A DNA stretch of 64,000 nt from JBBSGD01 sp038254435. Lineage in GTDB: Bacteria; Actinomycetota; CADDZG01; WHSQ01. The stretch lies in contig JBBSGD010000002.1 of assembly GCA_038254435.1 (NCBI GenBank), positions 27,997-91,996 of the forward strand, in the 5' to 3' direction. The notes under the pieces are model-generated. The model ran no database searches. It was not told where the DNA came from and saw nothing but the letters and a program-made list of their open reading frames with translations. Each line of letters opens with the position of its first letter. Position 1 is the first letter of the stretch. Below are positions 16,323 to 24,717 of this stretch, in pieces. Position numbers and translations under genes: made by a program.

Positions 16323-17482
16323 GACCCGAGCCGCGAGACGGACGGTGGCTCGCAGAGCCCGCGTTCGGCGTCTACGTGCACATCCCGTTTTGTGCGCACC
16401 GCTGTCACTACTGCGACTTCAACACCTACGAGGGTCTCGATGATCTGCACGACGCCTACGTCGACGCACTCGTAGCCGACGTCTCGCGGGCGAGCTGTGA
16501 GTGGCCCCAGGCGACGTCGGTGTTCTTCGGCGGCGGCACCCCCACGCTGCTGCCGGCGGCCTCACTCGTGCGAATTCTGGCGGCGGTGCGGGCGCGCATC
16601 GGGCTTGCTCCGGGAGCCGAGGTCACGGCCGAGGTGAATCCGGAAACTGTCGATGCCGCGAAGCTCGACGCGCTCCTTGAGGGTGGCTTCAACCGCTTTT
16701 CGATCGGCGTGCAGTCCCTCGAGCCGCGCGTCCTGTCGGCGCTTGGTCGCACGCACTCGGCCTCGGGCGCCCTTCAAGCTGTGGCCGCAGCGCGCAGCGC
16801 CGGCGCAGACGACATCAACGCAGATCTCATCTATGGATCCCCGTGGGAGAGCGATGCAGACTGGGAGCGTTCTCTCGACGGGGTCATCGCTGCGGGACCG
16901 GATCACATCTCTGCCTACGCGCTGACAATCGAACAGGGAACGCCCCTTCACACGTTGATAGCGACCGGCCGCGCTCCCGATGTCGATCCCGATGTGCAAG
17001 CGCACCGCCACGATGTAGCCGAGCAGCGACTCGGGGCCGCGGGGTATGACCGCTACGAGGTTTCCAACTGGGCCCGCCCATACCGAGCGTCGCGCCATAA
17101 CGTCCTGTATTGGTCGGCGGGGGACTACGTTGCGTTTGGTGCAGGGGCGCATGGCCACACCGGCGGCCGCCGCTACTGGAACCTGCGCCTGCCGCGCGAC
17201 TACGTGTCCGCAGTCGAGCAAGGACGTAGTGCCGAGGCCGGGAGCGAGGTGCTGGGGAGCGGCGAGCGCGCGGGAGAGGCGCTGATCCTCGGTTTGCGCC
17301 TCACCTCGGGTATCGATCCTTGCGCCTTCGCGGCGCGCTTCGGGCAAGGCGCTCTGCAGGCCCGCCGCGCAGTCATCGACGATCTCGCGGCGGCAGACCT
17401 TCTCGAAAGTTCACCCCGCGCCCTGGCTCTCGCACCGGCGGCGACGATGGTTGCAAACGACGTCCTGTGCCGGCTGCTGTGA
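16319..17482 (+). CDS. hemW: Radical SAM protein HemW (heme chaperone / coproporphyrinogen oxidase-like)
   Basis: 387 residues. The radical-SAM cluster motif C-A-H-R-C-H-Y-C appears near residue 24 in the P-F-C-x3-C-x2-C-D-F form typical of HemW and HemN. Next come F-F-G-G-G-T-P near 63 and the G-V-Q-S-L segment near 125, with a C-terminal HemN-type domain. HemW is regarded as a heme chaperone rather than the oxidase itself. The start is GTG at 16319, overlapping the lepA stop (GTGA); lepA-hemW is a conserved pair. Confidence 0.93.
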   Translation: MRPEPRDGRWLAEPAFGVYVHIPFCAHRCHYCDFNTYEGLDDLHDAYVDALVADVSRASCEWPQATSVFFGGGTPTLLPAASLVRILAAVRARIGLAPGAEVTAEVNPETVDAAKLDALLEGGFNRFSIGVQSLEPRVLSALGRTHSASGALQAVAAARSAGADDINADLIYGSPWESDADWERSLDGVIAAGPDHISAYALTIEQGTPLHTLIATGRAPDVDPDVQAHRHDVAEQRLGAAGYDRYEVSNWARPYRASRHNVLYWSAGDYVAFGAGAHGHTGGRRYWNLRLPRDYVSAVEQGRSAEAGSEVLGSGERAGEALILGLRLTSGIDPCAFAARFGQGALQARRAVIDDLAAADLLESSPRALALAPAATMVANDVLCRLL

Positions 17483-17958
17483 GTCCGGTCTACCTCGGCG
17501 TTGTCGGGGCAGGCGACGCGGGGAGCGAGCTCCTTGCCGTCGCGCATGATGTCGGGGCCCACATCGCCCGCCGCGGCGCGCTGCTCGTGTGCGGCGGTCT
17601 CGGCGGCGTGATGGAGGCGGCGTGCCGCGGAGCCAAGGAAGCAGGCGGCACCACCATCGGCATCCTTCCCTCACTCGACCGCACGCAGGCGAACCCCTAT
17701 CTCGATGTCGCCATCCCTTCCGGGCTGGGCGAGATGCGCGACGCGCTCATAGTGCGTGCCAGCGACGCGCTCGTTGCAGTGGGCGGCGAGTTTGGGACGC
17801 TATCGGAGATCGCTCTTGCTCTGAAGACAAACGTGCCGGTGGTGGGGATCGATGTGTGGGAGCTGCGTAAGGGAGGCAAAGAGGTCCGCGCAGTGACGCG
17901 CGCCGGGTCCGCCTCCGAGGCCGTCGACGAGGCGCTCCGTTTGGCAACGCGAGCGTGA
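17479..17958 (+). CDS. TIGR00725 / LOG-like Rossmann-fold protein
   Basis: 159-residue Rossmann-fold protein with the G-G-L-G-G-V-M-E-A-A segment near residue 38 and V-A-V-G-G-E-F-G-T-L-S-E-I-A-L-A near 97, the nucleotide-binding signatures of the TIGR00725/lysine-decarboxylase-like superfamily. Biochemical function is not established for this subgroup. It starts at GTG 17479, overlapping the hemW stop by four bases; the frame upstream is only a shadow of hemW. It is probably cotranscribed with lepA-hemW. Confidence 0.85.
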   Translation: MSPVYLGVVGAGDAGSELLAVAHDVGAHIARRGALLVCGGLGGVMEAACRGAKEAGGTTIGILPSLDRTQANPYLDVAIPSGLGEMRDALIVRASDALVAVGGEFGTLSEIALALKTNVPVVGIDVWELRKGGKEVRAVTRAGSASEAVDEALRLATRA

Positions 17959-18023
17959 CGGTTGGGTGCCCCGCGGGTTCACGCTCCTAGGCTAGACCTG
18001 CGAGCGGCCGCGCGCCCGGGGCG

Positions 18024-19238
18024 TTAGGGCCAGCGGTACCACTCGAAGTGCATGCCGTCGGGGTCGAGCCAGCGACCTCCCCACGTGAAGCCCCAGTCGC
18101 GCATTATCTGGACCAGTCGCTCGTCCTGAGAGGGTTGTGAGCCGTGGGGGTTGTCCAGCGCGTTGATGTCGAGGGCGATGCCCCAGGAATGATGAGAGAG
18201 TCGGCCACCGGGCCGCGAGTCGACAAAGCGCGTGCTGAGGCAACCCCTGTACTGGGTGGGGTCGATCGCGTACTTGAGCCCGCTCGATGCAACCTCGTGC
18301 AGAGCACCGCGCAGCTGCGGGATGAGGGCGCGGTTGCACGTCACCTCACCCAGCAGCGGGACGCGGCCCGTGACTATGTGGCGGCGCTCCCACGCGGGGT
18401 CTACTCGTATGTAACCGCCGTAGGTGGGGCGCGCGGAGAACTCTCCGAAGTTCTTCTTGAGGATCATCTGGGGCTGGACCGCGTCGCCGTAGCGCAGGTA
18501 GGGAGTCTCGCCGCGGGCCCTTATCTGCCACGCGGTCGAGCCCACGAGTCGCGTGATCACCTTCTCTACCCGCGGCCGCACCGCCTTCGAGCGCGTGCGG
18601 ATGAGCGCGTAGCGATCCACTTGCGGCCAGAAACGAGGGAGCTGACCGGCCATCAGGGCTTCGTATCCGTTGGTGGCTGCATTGCTCACGACGCCCACGG
18701 TCTCCACGCGCCGGTCGCGCAGCGAGAGCTTCAAAGGGTCGCTCGTGCCGCGCAGGCGCGCTTCCGTAGCCGCCAGCAGCGCGTGCTTGGGGTCGAGCGC
18801 GAGGATTGCGTCTCGCTCCGTGGCGGGCGCAAAAGGCGCGTACCCGCCCGGGTGCACGAACGCAACCTCGAAGGGGATCGCGTAACCCGCGGGGGGCTTG
18901 TCGACCGGGCTGCCGGCGACGGTGCGCGACGCGTCGAGCCACTCGAGCCCCGCCCTCACGATGGTGACCGCCCTCACCCCGCGCACGCGCTTCAGGGCCT
19001 GCGCGCTGCCGGTCGGTAGGCCCCCGGGCGCCCACGCGAGAAGGACGTGATCGCGCCGGCGGATTGCGCGGCGCTCGATCGGTGCAGGCCCGGGGCCGGC
19101 GCGCACCGTGGCGGTGGTTGCCGGGCGGACGGGCGCGCCGCTCAGGGCCTCCCCGATTATCCAGGCCGCGCTCGCTCCGGCAACTGCGCCGAAGAGTGCC
19201 CACAGCACGCGCACGGCGACGCGGGCCGGGCCGCTCAT
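18024..19238 (-). CDS. M15-family D-Ala-D-Ala carboxypeptidase-like protein
   Basis: 404-residue protein anchored by an N-terminal transmembrane helix (V-L-W-A-L-F-G-A-V-A-G-A-S-A-A-W near residue 10), with a long extracytoplasmic region and a C-terminal peptidase M15 domain. The zinc and catalytic signature is S-H-H-S-W-G-I-A-L-D-I-N near 345 with the distal D-G-M-H-F-E-W at the end. The family trims peptidoglycan stem peptides. It is third in an operon after an ECF sigma factor and its anti-sigma factor (ATGA overlap), so its expression is likely tied to an envelope signal. Confidence 0.85.
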   Translation of the reverse strand: MSGPARVAVRVLWALFGAVAGASAAWIIGEALSGAPVRPATTATVRAGPGPAPIERRAIRRRDHVLLAWAPGGLPTGSAQALKRVRGVRAVTIVRAGLEWLDASRTVAGSPVDKPPAGYAIPFEVAFVHPGGYAPFAPATERDAILALDPKHALLAATEARLRGTSDPLKLSLRDRRVETVGVVSNAATNGYEALMAGQLPRFWPQVDRYALIRTRSKAVRPRVEKVITRLVGSTAWQIRARGETPYLRYGDAVQPQMILKKNFGEFSARPTYGGYIRVDPAWERRHIVTGRVPLLGEVTCNRALIPQLRGALHEVASSGLKYAIDPTQYRGCLSTRFVDSRPGGRLSHHSWGIALDINALDNPHGSQPSQDERLVQIMRDWGFTWGGRWLDPDGMHFEWYRWP

Positions 19239-21124
19239 CGCAGGCTTTCGGCGATGCGTAGTGCGGTAGCAAGGTCAAAGGACGGCACGGACACGGCCCT
19301 GTACGTGCCGTTCGAGATCCACTCGAGCTCGCCGCGTTCGGCAGACCAGCGGCCCAAGACCCCGTCTACCCTTACCTCGCTCAGATGTCTTTCTTGCGGC
19401 GGGGGCAGGGCGGCGGCGGGACGCGATTGCACGAGCTTGATCCCCACTCCGTCGTACTCGACCTCGCGCTGCCTGAAGTACGTGGTAAGGGTCGCGACGC
19501 CCCGCGATCTCGACAAGAACGACGTCGAGGGATGGTAGCCGTCCGGCAGGTAGCCGGGCGCCGCTGCGAAGGATGCCGCAATGGGAATGGCATTTGCCGG
19601 TTCCCGTGTGAGCGACGACGCTCCGTTGTGGAAGCCAAGCGGGGCAGTCAGTCCCTTCGTTCGCAGCGACGCAGCGACGCGCAGCAGCGACGCGCGCGGC
19701 AGGTTCGACTCGAGGGCGACGTGCTCGTGCTGCCCGTAGACGTCCAGCCGGCGAGCAAGCGTCTCGGCGGCGGGCTCGAAGTAACCGGTGCCGCCGCCGG
19801 GGACGGGCAGCTGCTCCGCTCCCATAATGGCTGCCGCGTCCCACTTGAGCGCCGGTTCCGAGGTCACCGTGAGCCACGTAAGCCCGTCTGCGTAGGCGAC
19901 GACCCTCTGCCCTAGGGAGGTTCGTCCCGAGTCCACGCGCGCGAGCCCCTCGGTGTCCGAGGGCTGCAGACGGCGCACCGCGCGCGGTGACGGAGCGCCC
20001 TTGAAGCCTCCGCTGCGCACGAGACCTACGTGCGGAGCGGAGAACAATCCGGCCGGCAGGTGCGATGGAATGGAGAAGTGGGCCGCCCTCACGTCGAGCA
20101 GGGTGCTGCCCGGCCGGTCGCCGGTCAGGCCTTGTCTGTGAGCCCATTCGTTGCGGTCTCGGGAACGCGAGGCAACTACTCTGAAACGCAGCGGGAACCA
20201 TGTGGAGCGGTCCAGCCACACATCGACCCTGTCGAGTGGGGAGAAGGGCCGCCACGATCCTCCGGTTTCGAGTGCGTCGACGAGTGGGGCGGCCGTCCGG
20301 TAGGGGAGGGTGACGCGGTACGCGGCGTGTCCCGCAACCGGCCGCGAGCGAATTGCCTCAAGCCCGGACGCGCCGGCGATGGTCTCGAGGGGGACGACTA
20401 TGTCGGAGGGAACCGAGCCGGCTCCGTCAAACGGAGCGCGGTGAACTATCGTGCGCTGCTCGACGCGCGCCGCGAGCGCGCAGCTTGGCGGCCCCGCCAG
20501 GGGGCAGACCGTCGGCTCCTTGGTCCACATGCGGTGCGGGTTGGCGATGAGGTCGAGGTCGTTCCTGGGCCACGACGCCGGGTCGGGGTAGGAGGTCAGG
20601 TCCCTCACCTGCAGGCGGTAGCTCTGCGGCGCTTTGAACCACACCGAAGCAACAAAGCGGCGTTGTGGAACAGCAGGCCGCCAGCCGCGTTCGAGCACCC
20701 GGTAGGTGGCGTGATAGTCGGTCAGCTGGCGCGCCGCCTGCCTCACTCGCTCTTGCAGGCCCGAGGCCAGGGCCGCGCCCGGCGACCGTCTCGAGGGGAG
20801 CGTGGTGCCCGCAACGAACAGTGCCGCCGCAAGCGCAGCAACACCGGCGATACGCCCCCTCAGGATCCATTCCCGCCGAGCCTCGTGGATGCGGCGAAGG
20901 GGTCTCACTTTCTCCATTATCTCGGCGGCGAGGTCCGGCACTTCTTCGGCCCCTTGCAGGCGCACCGCCCGGCGCACTTGCGCGAGCGACTCTTCGTAGC
21001 GGCGGCACCACGCGCAGGTGGCCAAGTGTTGTTCGACGGAGCGAGCGGTAGTGCCGTCGATCTCGCCGTCGAGCCGCGCCGAGATGTCGGTGCGCAGGGA
21101 CTCGCAGCGAGCGTCAGCCTTCAT
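19235..21124 (-). CDS. Zinc-finger anti-sigma factor with large RseB-like sensor region
   Basis: 629 residues. The cytoplasmic N-terminal ZAS domain has H-L-A-T-C-A-W-C near residue 33, the H-x3-C-x2-C zinc motif of ECF anti-sigma factors. A single transmembrane helix follows near 91-108 (I-A-G-V-A-A-L-A-A-A-L-F-V-A-G). The rest, about 500 residues, is predicted outside and resembles MucB/RseB and LolA-like lipid-binding folds near 120-350, with a further beta-rich tail. Most ZAS proteins are far shorter, so sensor and anti-sigma functions seem fused. It overlaps the sigma gene by 11 bases and the M15 gene by 4. Confidence 0.8.
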   Translation of the reverse strand: MKADARCESLRTDISARLDGEIDGTTARSVEQHLATCAWCRRYEESLAQVRRAVRLQGAEEVPDLAAEIMEKVRPLRRIHEARREWILRGRIAGVAALAAALFVAGTTLPSRRSPGAALASGLQERVRQAARQLTDYHATYRVLERGWRPAVPQRRFVASVWFKAPQSYRLQVRDLTSYPDPASWPRNDLDLIANPHRMWTKEPTVCPLAGPPSCALAARVEQRTIVHRAPFDGAGSVPSDIVVPLETIAGASGLEAIRSRPVAGHAAYRVTLPYRTAAPLVDALETGGSWRPFSPLDRVDVWLDRSTWFPLRFRVVASRSRDRNEWAHRQGLTGDRPGSTLLDVRAAHFSIPSHLPAGLFSAPHVGLVRSGGFKGAPSPRAVRRLQPSDTEGLARVDSGRTSLGQRVVAYADGLTWLTVTSEPALKWDAAAIMGAEQLPVPGGGTGYFEPAAETLARRLDVYGQHEHVALESNLPRASLLRVAASLRTKGLTAPLGFHNGASSLTREPANAIPIAASFAAAPGYLPDGYHPSTSFLSRSRGVATLTTYFRQREVEYDGVGIKLVQSRPAAALPPPQERHLSEVRVDGVLGRWSAERGELEWISNGTYRAVSVPSFDLATALRIAESLR

Positions 21125-21686
21125 TTAGAGTCCCCCGTGTGGTGGCTGCCAGCGCGACCGCGAGCAGAGCGCGTCCTCGGTGAACCCTGCTCTTGACGGT
21201 GCCCACCGGGATGGCGAGCACCGCCGCCGTCTCCTGATAGCTCATCCCGAACATGTCGATCAGCACGAGCGGTTCGCGCACCGCCATGTCGAGTGAGGCC
21301 ACCGCGTCGCGCACCTCGATCGAGTAATCCGCGTCGGACGGGACAACCGGCCGGGCTCTGTGCAGAAGATCCGAGGTGCGCCGGTGCCGTTCGTTGCGGC
21401 GCAGCTCGTCGAGCGCGCAATTGCGAGCAATGGTGAAGAGCCAGGTCGAGAACTTGGCGTCGGCCCGATAGCGCGACAGAAAGCGCCACGCGCGCGTAAA
21501 GGCTTCCTGGGTGACGTCGTCGGCCATCCCCTCGTTGTGCAGAAGCTGCATGCACAGCCGCCACACCGGCCCCTGATAGCGGCGGACAAGGCCTTCGAAA
21601 GCCTCCAGGTCTCCCGCGGCGGCCGCTCGAACGATTCTCGGCTCTGGCTCCTCCACCGCTTCCCCCGTCTGTAGCTCCCCCCACAA
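21114..21686 (-). CDS. ECF RNA polymerase sigma factor (sigma-70 family)
   Basis: 190-residue ECF sigma factor. Region 2 shows R-R-Y-Q-G-P-V-W-R-L near residue 34 and D-D-V-T-Q-E-A-F-T-R-A-W-R-F near 56. Region 4 has S-Y-Q-E-T-A-A-V-L-A-I-P-V-G-T-V-K-S-R-V-H-R-G near 150, a canonical helix-turn-helix. The start is taken as TTG (21686-21684); shorter in-frame alternatives exist. Together with the following anti-sigma factor it forms a standard sigma/anti-sigma module. Divergent from hrcA. Confidence 0.92.
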   Translation of the reverse strand: MWGELQTGEAVEEPEPRIVRAAAAGDLEAFEGLVRRYQGPVWRLCMQLLHNEGMADDVTQEAFTRAWRFLSRYRADAKFSTWLFTIARNCALDELRRNERHRRTSDLLHRARPVVPSDADYSIEVRDAVASLDMAVREPLVLIDMFGMSYQETAAVLAIPVGTVKSRVHRGRALLAVALAATTRGTLNEG

Positions 21687-21765
21687 AGCCGGCGGCGCTC
21701 ATATCTTCGCACCTCACGCCCGTCAGACGGAGGCGGCCCCCAAAAGGTTCTGACAACGCGGTTGC

Positions 21766-21792
21766 TTGGCACTCTTGGACCGAGAGTGCTAA
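21766..21792 (+). promoter_or_regulatory. CIRCE operator (HrcA binding site)
   Basis: TTGGCACTC, nine-base spacer, GAGTGCTAA: this fits the CIRCE consensus TTAGCACTC-N9-GAGTGCTAA with one mismatch. It ends 20 bases before the hrcA ATG, so HrcA should repress its own hrcA-dnaJ operon and release it on heat stress. Confidence 0.96.
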
Positions 21793-21812
21793 CCCGGTTA
21801 CGATGGGTGGTG

Positions 21813-22856
21813 ATGACTACGAGCCCGCCCCTCGACGAGCGCAAGGCAGCGATCCTCAGCGCGATCGTGACGCACTACGTGCGCACGGGTGAGCCTGCCG
21901 GGTCCAAGACGCTCGTCGACGGCTATGCACTGCGGGTGTCCCCGGCCACCGTGCGCAACGAGATGATGACCCTCGAGGAGTTGGGCTACCTCCGCCAACC
22001 CCATACCTCGGCGGGGCGCGTGCCGACGGACGCGGGTTACCGCTTCTTCGTGGACGAGGGCAGGGACTACACGCTCGCGTCCTCCGAGCGGCGGCGCGTG
22101 CGGCACTTCTTGCGGGAACCGGTGTGGGAGCTGGAAGACGCGCTCCAACAGGCTGCCTTGCTGCTCTCGGGTCTCACCGATCACGCGGCCGTGGTGTTTG
22201 CCCCGGCGCTCGACCGCAGCGTGGTGCGCCACATCCAGTTGGTCGCCTTGTCCTCGGGTAGGGCCATGCTCGTGCTCGTCACCGACACCGGGCGGGTCGA
22301 GAATCACGTGGTGCTGATTCCGGACTCAATGGACGCCATCCAGCTCGAGCGCACCGCCGAGATGCTCAACCGCATTGCCGCCGGAACTGCTCTCGACGCC
22401 GCCCCCGGCGTGCTCGCGGATGCTACCGATCGCTTTCCCCTCGAGCTACGGGCCGCGGTGCAGTCGGTAGTGGCAATGCTGGGCGACTCGCTGGCTCAGG
22501 TCGAGGCCCAGCGCGTTTTCCTCGAGGGCACTTCGAACATCGTCGACGAGCAGAAGTTCACGGATCTCGAATCCGTGCGCCAGGTGATAGGGGCACTGGA
22601 ACATCGAAAGGTCCTATTCGAGCTCCTCGCAGAATCCCTGTCGGCGGGCCGTATGTCGGTGCGGATCGGGACCGAGAACGCCGCGCGCGAGATGAGACTC
22701 TGTTCGGTGGTCACCGCTCCCTACGGCGGGAGCGATCATGCGATCGGCTCGCTCGGGGTCGTTGGCCCGACGCGCATGGATTACGGTCGAACGATTGCGG
22801 CAGTGAACGAGGTTGCGTTCAGCCTCGGCCGCCTGCTCACCGGCTCCTACTCCTGA
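21813..22856 (+). CDS. hrcA: Heat-inducible transcription repressor HrcA
   Basis: 347-residue repressor of heat-shock genes that binds CIRCE, with activity depending on GroEL. The N-terminal winged helix contains R-K-A-A-I-L-S-A-I-V near residue 9 and S-P-A-T-V-R-N-E-M near 46; H-T-S-A-G-R-V-P-T-D-x-G-Y-R-F near 66 is diagnostic. The C-terminal GAF-like domain ends with G-V-V-G-P-T-R-M-D-Y. The ATG at 21813 gives the usual start; an upstream in-frame ATG at 21762 would place codons inside the CIRCE element. Confidence 0.96.
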   Translation: MTTSPPLDERKAAILSAIVTHYVRTGEPAGSKTLVDGYALRVSPATVRNEMMTLEELGYLRQPHTSAGRVPTDAGYRFFVDEGRDYTLASSERRRVRHFLREPVWELEDALQQAALLLSGLTDHAAVVFAPALDRSVVRHIQLVALSSGRAMLVLVTDTGRVENHVVLIPDSMDAIQLERTAEMLNRIAAGTALDAAPGVLADATDRFPLELRAAVQSVVAMLGDSLAQVEAQRVFLEGTSNIVDEQKFTDLESVRQVIGALEHRKVLFELLAESLSAGRMSVRIGTENAAREMRLCSVVTAPYGGSDHAIGSLGVVGPTRMDYGRTIAAVNEVAFSLGRLLTGSYS

Positions 22857-22864
22857 TCGGTTCT

Positions 22865-23962
22865 ATGACTTCCAATCACTACGACACCCTCGGCATCAGC
22901 CGCGACGCCTCGATGGAAGAGATAAAGCGCGCCTACCGCAGGCTCGCGCGGGTGCATCATCCCGACGCAAACCTCGGCGACCCGGCGGCGGAAGAGCGCT
23001 TCAAGCAGGTCACCAGCGCGTACGAAGTGCTGTCGGATCCCGCGCGGCGGGAGCGCTACGACACGTACGGCGACGACAAGGCGCCTCCGGGGTTTGGGGA
23101 CTTCGGCGACTTGGGTGGGATCTCCGACTTGTTCTCGACCTTCTTCGGGGGTATGGGCGGCACTGCGCAGCGGCGCCCACCGACTCACGGATCCGACGTC
23201 CTTGCGGAGGTGACCATGACTCTCGAGGACGCTGCGACGGGTGTCGAGCGCCAGGTCGAAGTAACCGCGTTCGGCGAGTGCTCGGACTGCACAGGCAGCG
23301 GGGCCGCCCCGGGCACCCATCCGGCGCGCTGCGATAGCTGCGGCGGCTCGGGTGAGCTGAGAGAGGTGCGCCGCACGCTGCTCGGAAACGTCATGACCGC
23401 CGCCCCGTGTGCGCGCTGCGGCGGTAGCGGCCGGGTAATCATGGATCCGTGCCGCACCTGCGGAGGCGCCGGCAGGGTGAAGCTCACCGACACGCTTACA
23501 GTTTCCATCCCCGCGGGAGTCGACGACGGCGCACACCTGCGGGTGACCGGACGGGGAGAAGCCGGCGTGCGCGGCGGCCGTTCCGGTGATCTCTACGTCG
23601 CCGTTCGAATCGCAGAGCACGAAATCTTCAGGCGGGCCGGAGACGACCTCGCGTGCGAGGTCCCGGTGCCGATGACGATTGCCGCGCTCGGCGGCAGCGT
23701 CGCCATCCCGACCCTCGGCGAGCCCGAGGACCACGACATCTCTCCGGGCACCCAAAGCGGCGAGGTGGTTCGCCTGCGCGGCAGGGGCATGCCCCGCGTC
23801 GGGCGCGGGGGCCGGGGAACACTCGTAGCTTTGATGCGAGTCGAGACGCCGACGAACCTCGATCCCGAACAGGCTGAGCTGCTGGCCCAGTTTGCCACCC
23901 TGCGCAACGAGCGCGCCGGGCACAAGGGCTTCTTTGACAAGCTCAAGAGCTCCTGGCGCTAG
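22865..23962 (+). CDS. dnaJ: Chaperone protein DnaJ
   Basis: 365-residue DnaK co-chaperone. The J-domain is at residues 4-70 with the H-P-D motif (V-H-H-P-D-A-N near 35). A Gly/Phe-rich linker follows, then a zinc-binding region with four C-x2-C-x-G-x-G repeats (C-S-D-C-T-G-S-G near 139, C-D-S-C-G-G-S-G, C-A-R-C-G-G-S-G, C-R-T-C-G-G-A-G), and the C-terminal substrate domain. It is the DnaJ type usually paired with hrcA in Actinobacteria. It starts 8 bases after hrcA and falls under CIRCE control. Confidence 0.95.
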   Translation: MTSNHYDTLGISRDASMEEIKRAYRRLARVHHPDANLGDPAAEERFKQVTSAYEVLSDPARRERYDTYGDDKAPPGFGDFGDLGGISDLFSTFFGGMGGTAQRRPPTHGSDVLAEVTMTLEDAATGVERQVEVTAFGECSDCTGSGAAPGTHPARCDSCGGSGELREVRRTLLGNVMTAAPCARCGGSGRVIMDPCRTCGGAGRVKLTDTLTVSIPAGVDDGAHLRVTGRGEAGVRGGRSGDLYVAVRIAEHEIFRRAGDDLACEVPVPMTIAALGGSVAIPTLGEPEDHDISPGTQSGEVVRLRGRGMPRVGRGGRGTLVALMRVETPTNLDPEQAELLAQFATLRNERAGHKGFFDKLKSSWR

Positions 23963-24707
23963 CGGCGCGGCTACGGCTGCTCCATGGTTCTTTGCGCCGC
24001 GCGACGGGTGGCACGACGATGTAGTCACGCTTCCGCCCGAGGAGTCGCACCACGCACTCCGTGTCCTGCGCGTGGCCGACCGCGACCCCGTGGTCGTTAC
24101 CGACGGGCTCGGAGGGCTCGCTCAATGCGTGGTTGCCGGCGAGCGAGATGGCCTCGTCGTTGCGGAGCTCGTCGCGAAGACCGAGCAGCGTCCCCTGAGC
24201 CCTGCAGTGGCCGTTTATCAGGCGGGCGGCAAGGGCGCCAAGCTCGACGAGGTAGTCGACCGCGTGGCGGAGCTGGGCGTCGCCGAGCTGTGTGCCTTCG
24301 AGTCGCGCCGGACCGTTGTCAAGTGGGACGCGGCCAAGCGGGCCAGGCTTGCGGAGCGCTGGGCTCACGTCGCGCGCTCGGCCGCAAAGCAGGCGCGCAA
24401 CCCGTGGGTGCTCGTTACCGGCGAGCCGGTGGGGTGGAGCGAGATGGTGCGGCGCGTCGCGGCCGAACCTCTGGCGCTGGTGCTGTGGGCCGAGGCCGCT
24501 CTGCCGCTGCGCGCTGCGCTCTCGGATCGCAGCGCCCGGATCGCGCTTGTGGTCGGTCCCGAGGGAGGATTCACGCGCGCCGAATGCGAAGAGCTGGCCC
24601 GCGTGGGGGCGCAGCTCGTGTCGCTCGGCCCGCGCATTCTGCGCACCGAGGTTGCGCCCGTGGTGGCTGCCTCGGTGCTGCTGTGGCACTACGGGCTCAT
24701 CGGGTAG
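23934..24707 (+). CDS. rsmE: 16S rRNA (uracil(1498)-N(3))-methyltransferase
   Basis: SPOUT-class methyltransferase that modifies U1498 of 16S rRNA. The conserved core starts A-P-W-F-F-A-P and H-H-A-L-R-V-L-R. The knotted SAM-binding region carries L-V-V-G-P-E-G-G-F-T near residue 204 and L-G-P-R-I-L-R-T-E-V-A near 230, both diagnostic. The start is unresolved: TTG at 23934 is nearest to the conserved core, ATG at 23892 is the alternative, and both overlap the dnaJ end. dnaJ-rsmE-mtaB is a common order. Confidence 0.9.
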   Translation: MTSSRAPGASGAATAAPWFFAPRDGWHDDVVTLPPEESHHALRVLRVADRDPVVVTDGLGGLAQCVVAGERDGLVVAELVAKTEQRPLSPAVAVYQAGGKGAKLDEVVDRVAELGVAELCAFESRRTVVKWDAAKRARLAERWAHVARSAAKQARNPWVLVTGEPVGWSEMVRRVAAEPLALVLWAEAALPLRAALSDRSARIALVVGPEGGFTRAECEELARVGAQLVSLGPRILRTEVAPVVAASVLLWHYGLIG

Positions 24708-24717
24708 GTTCGCCGCG

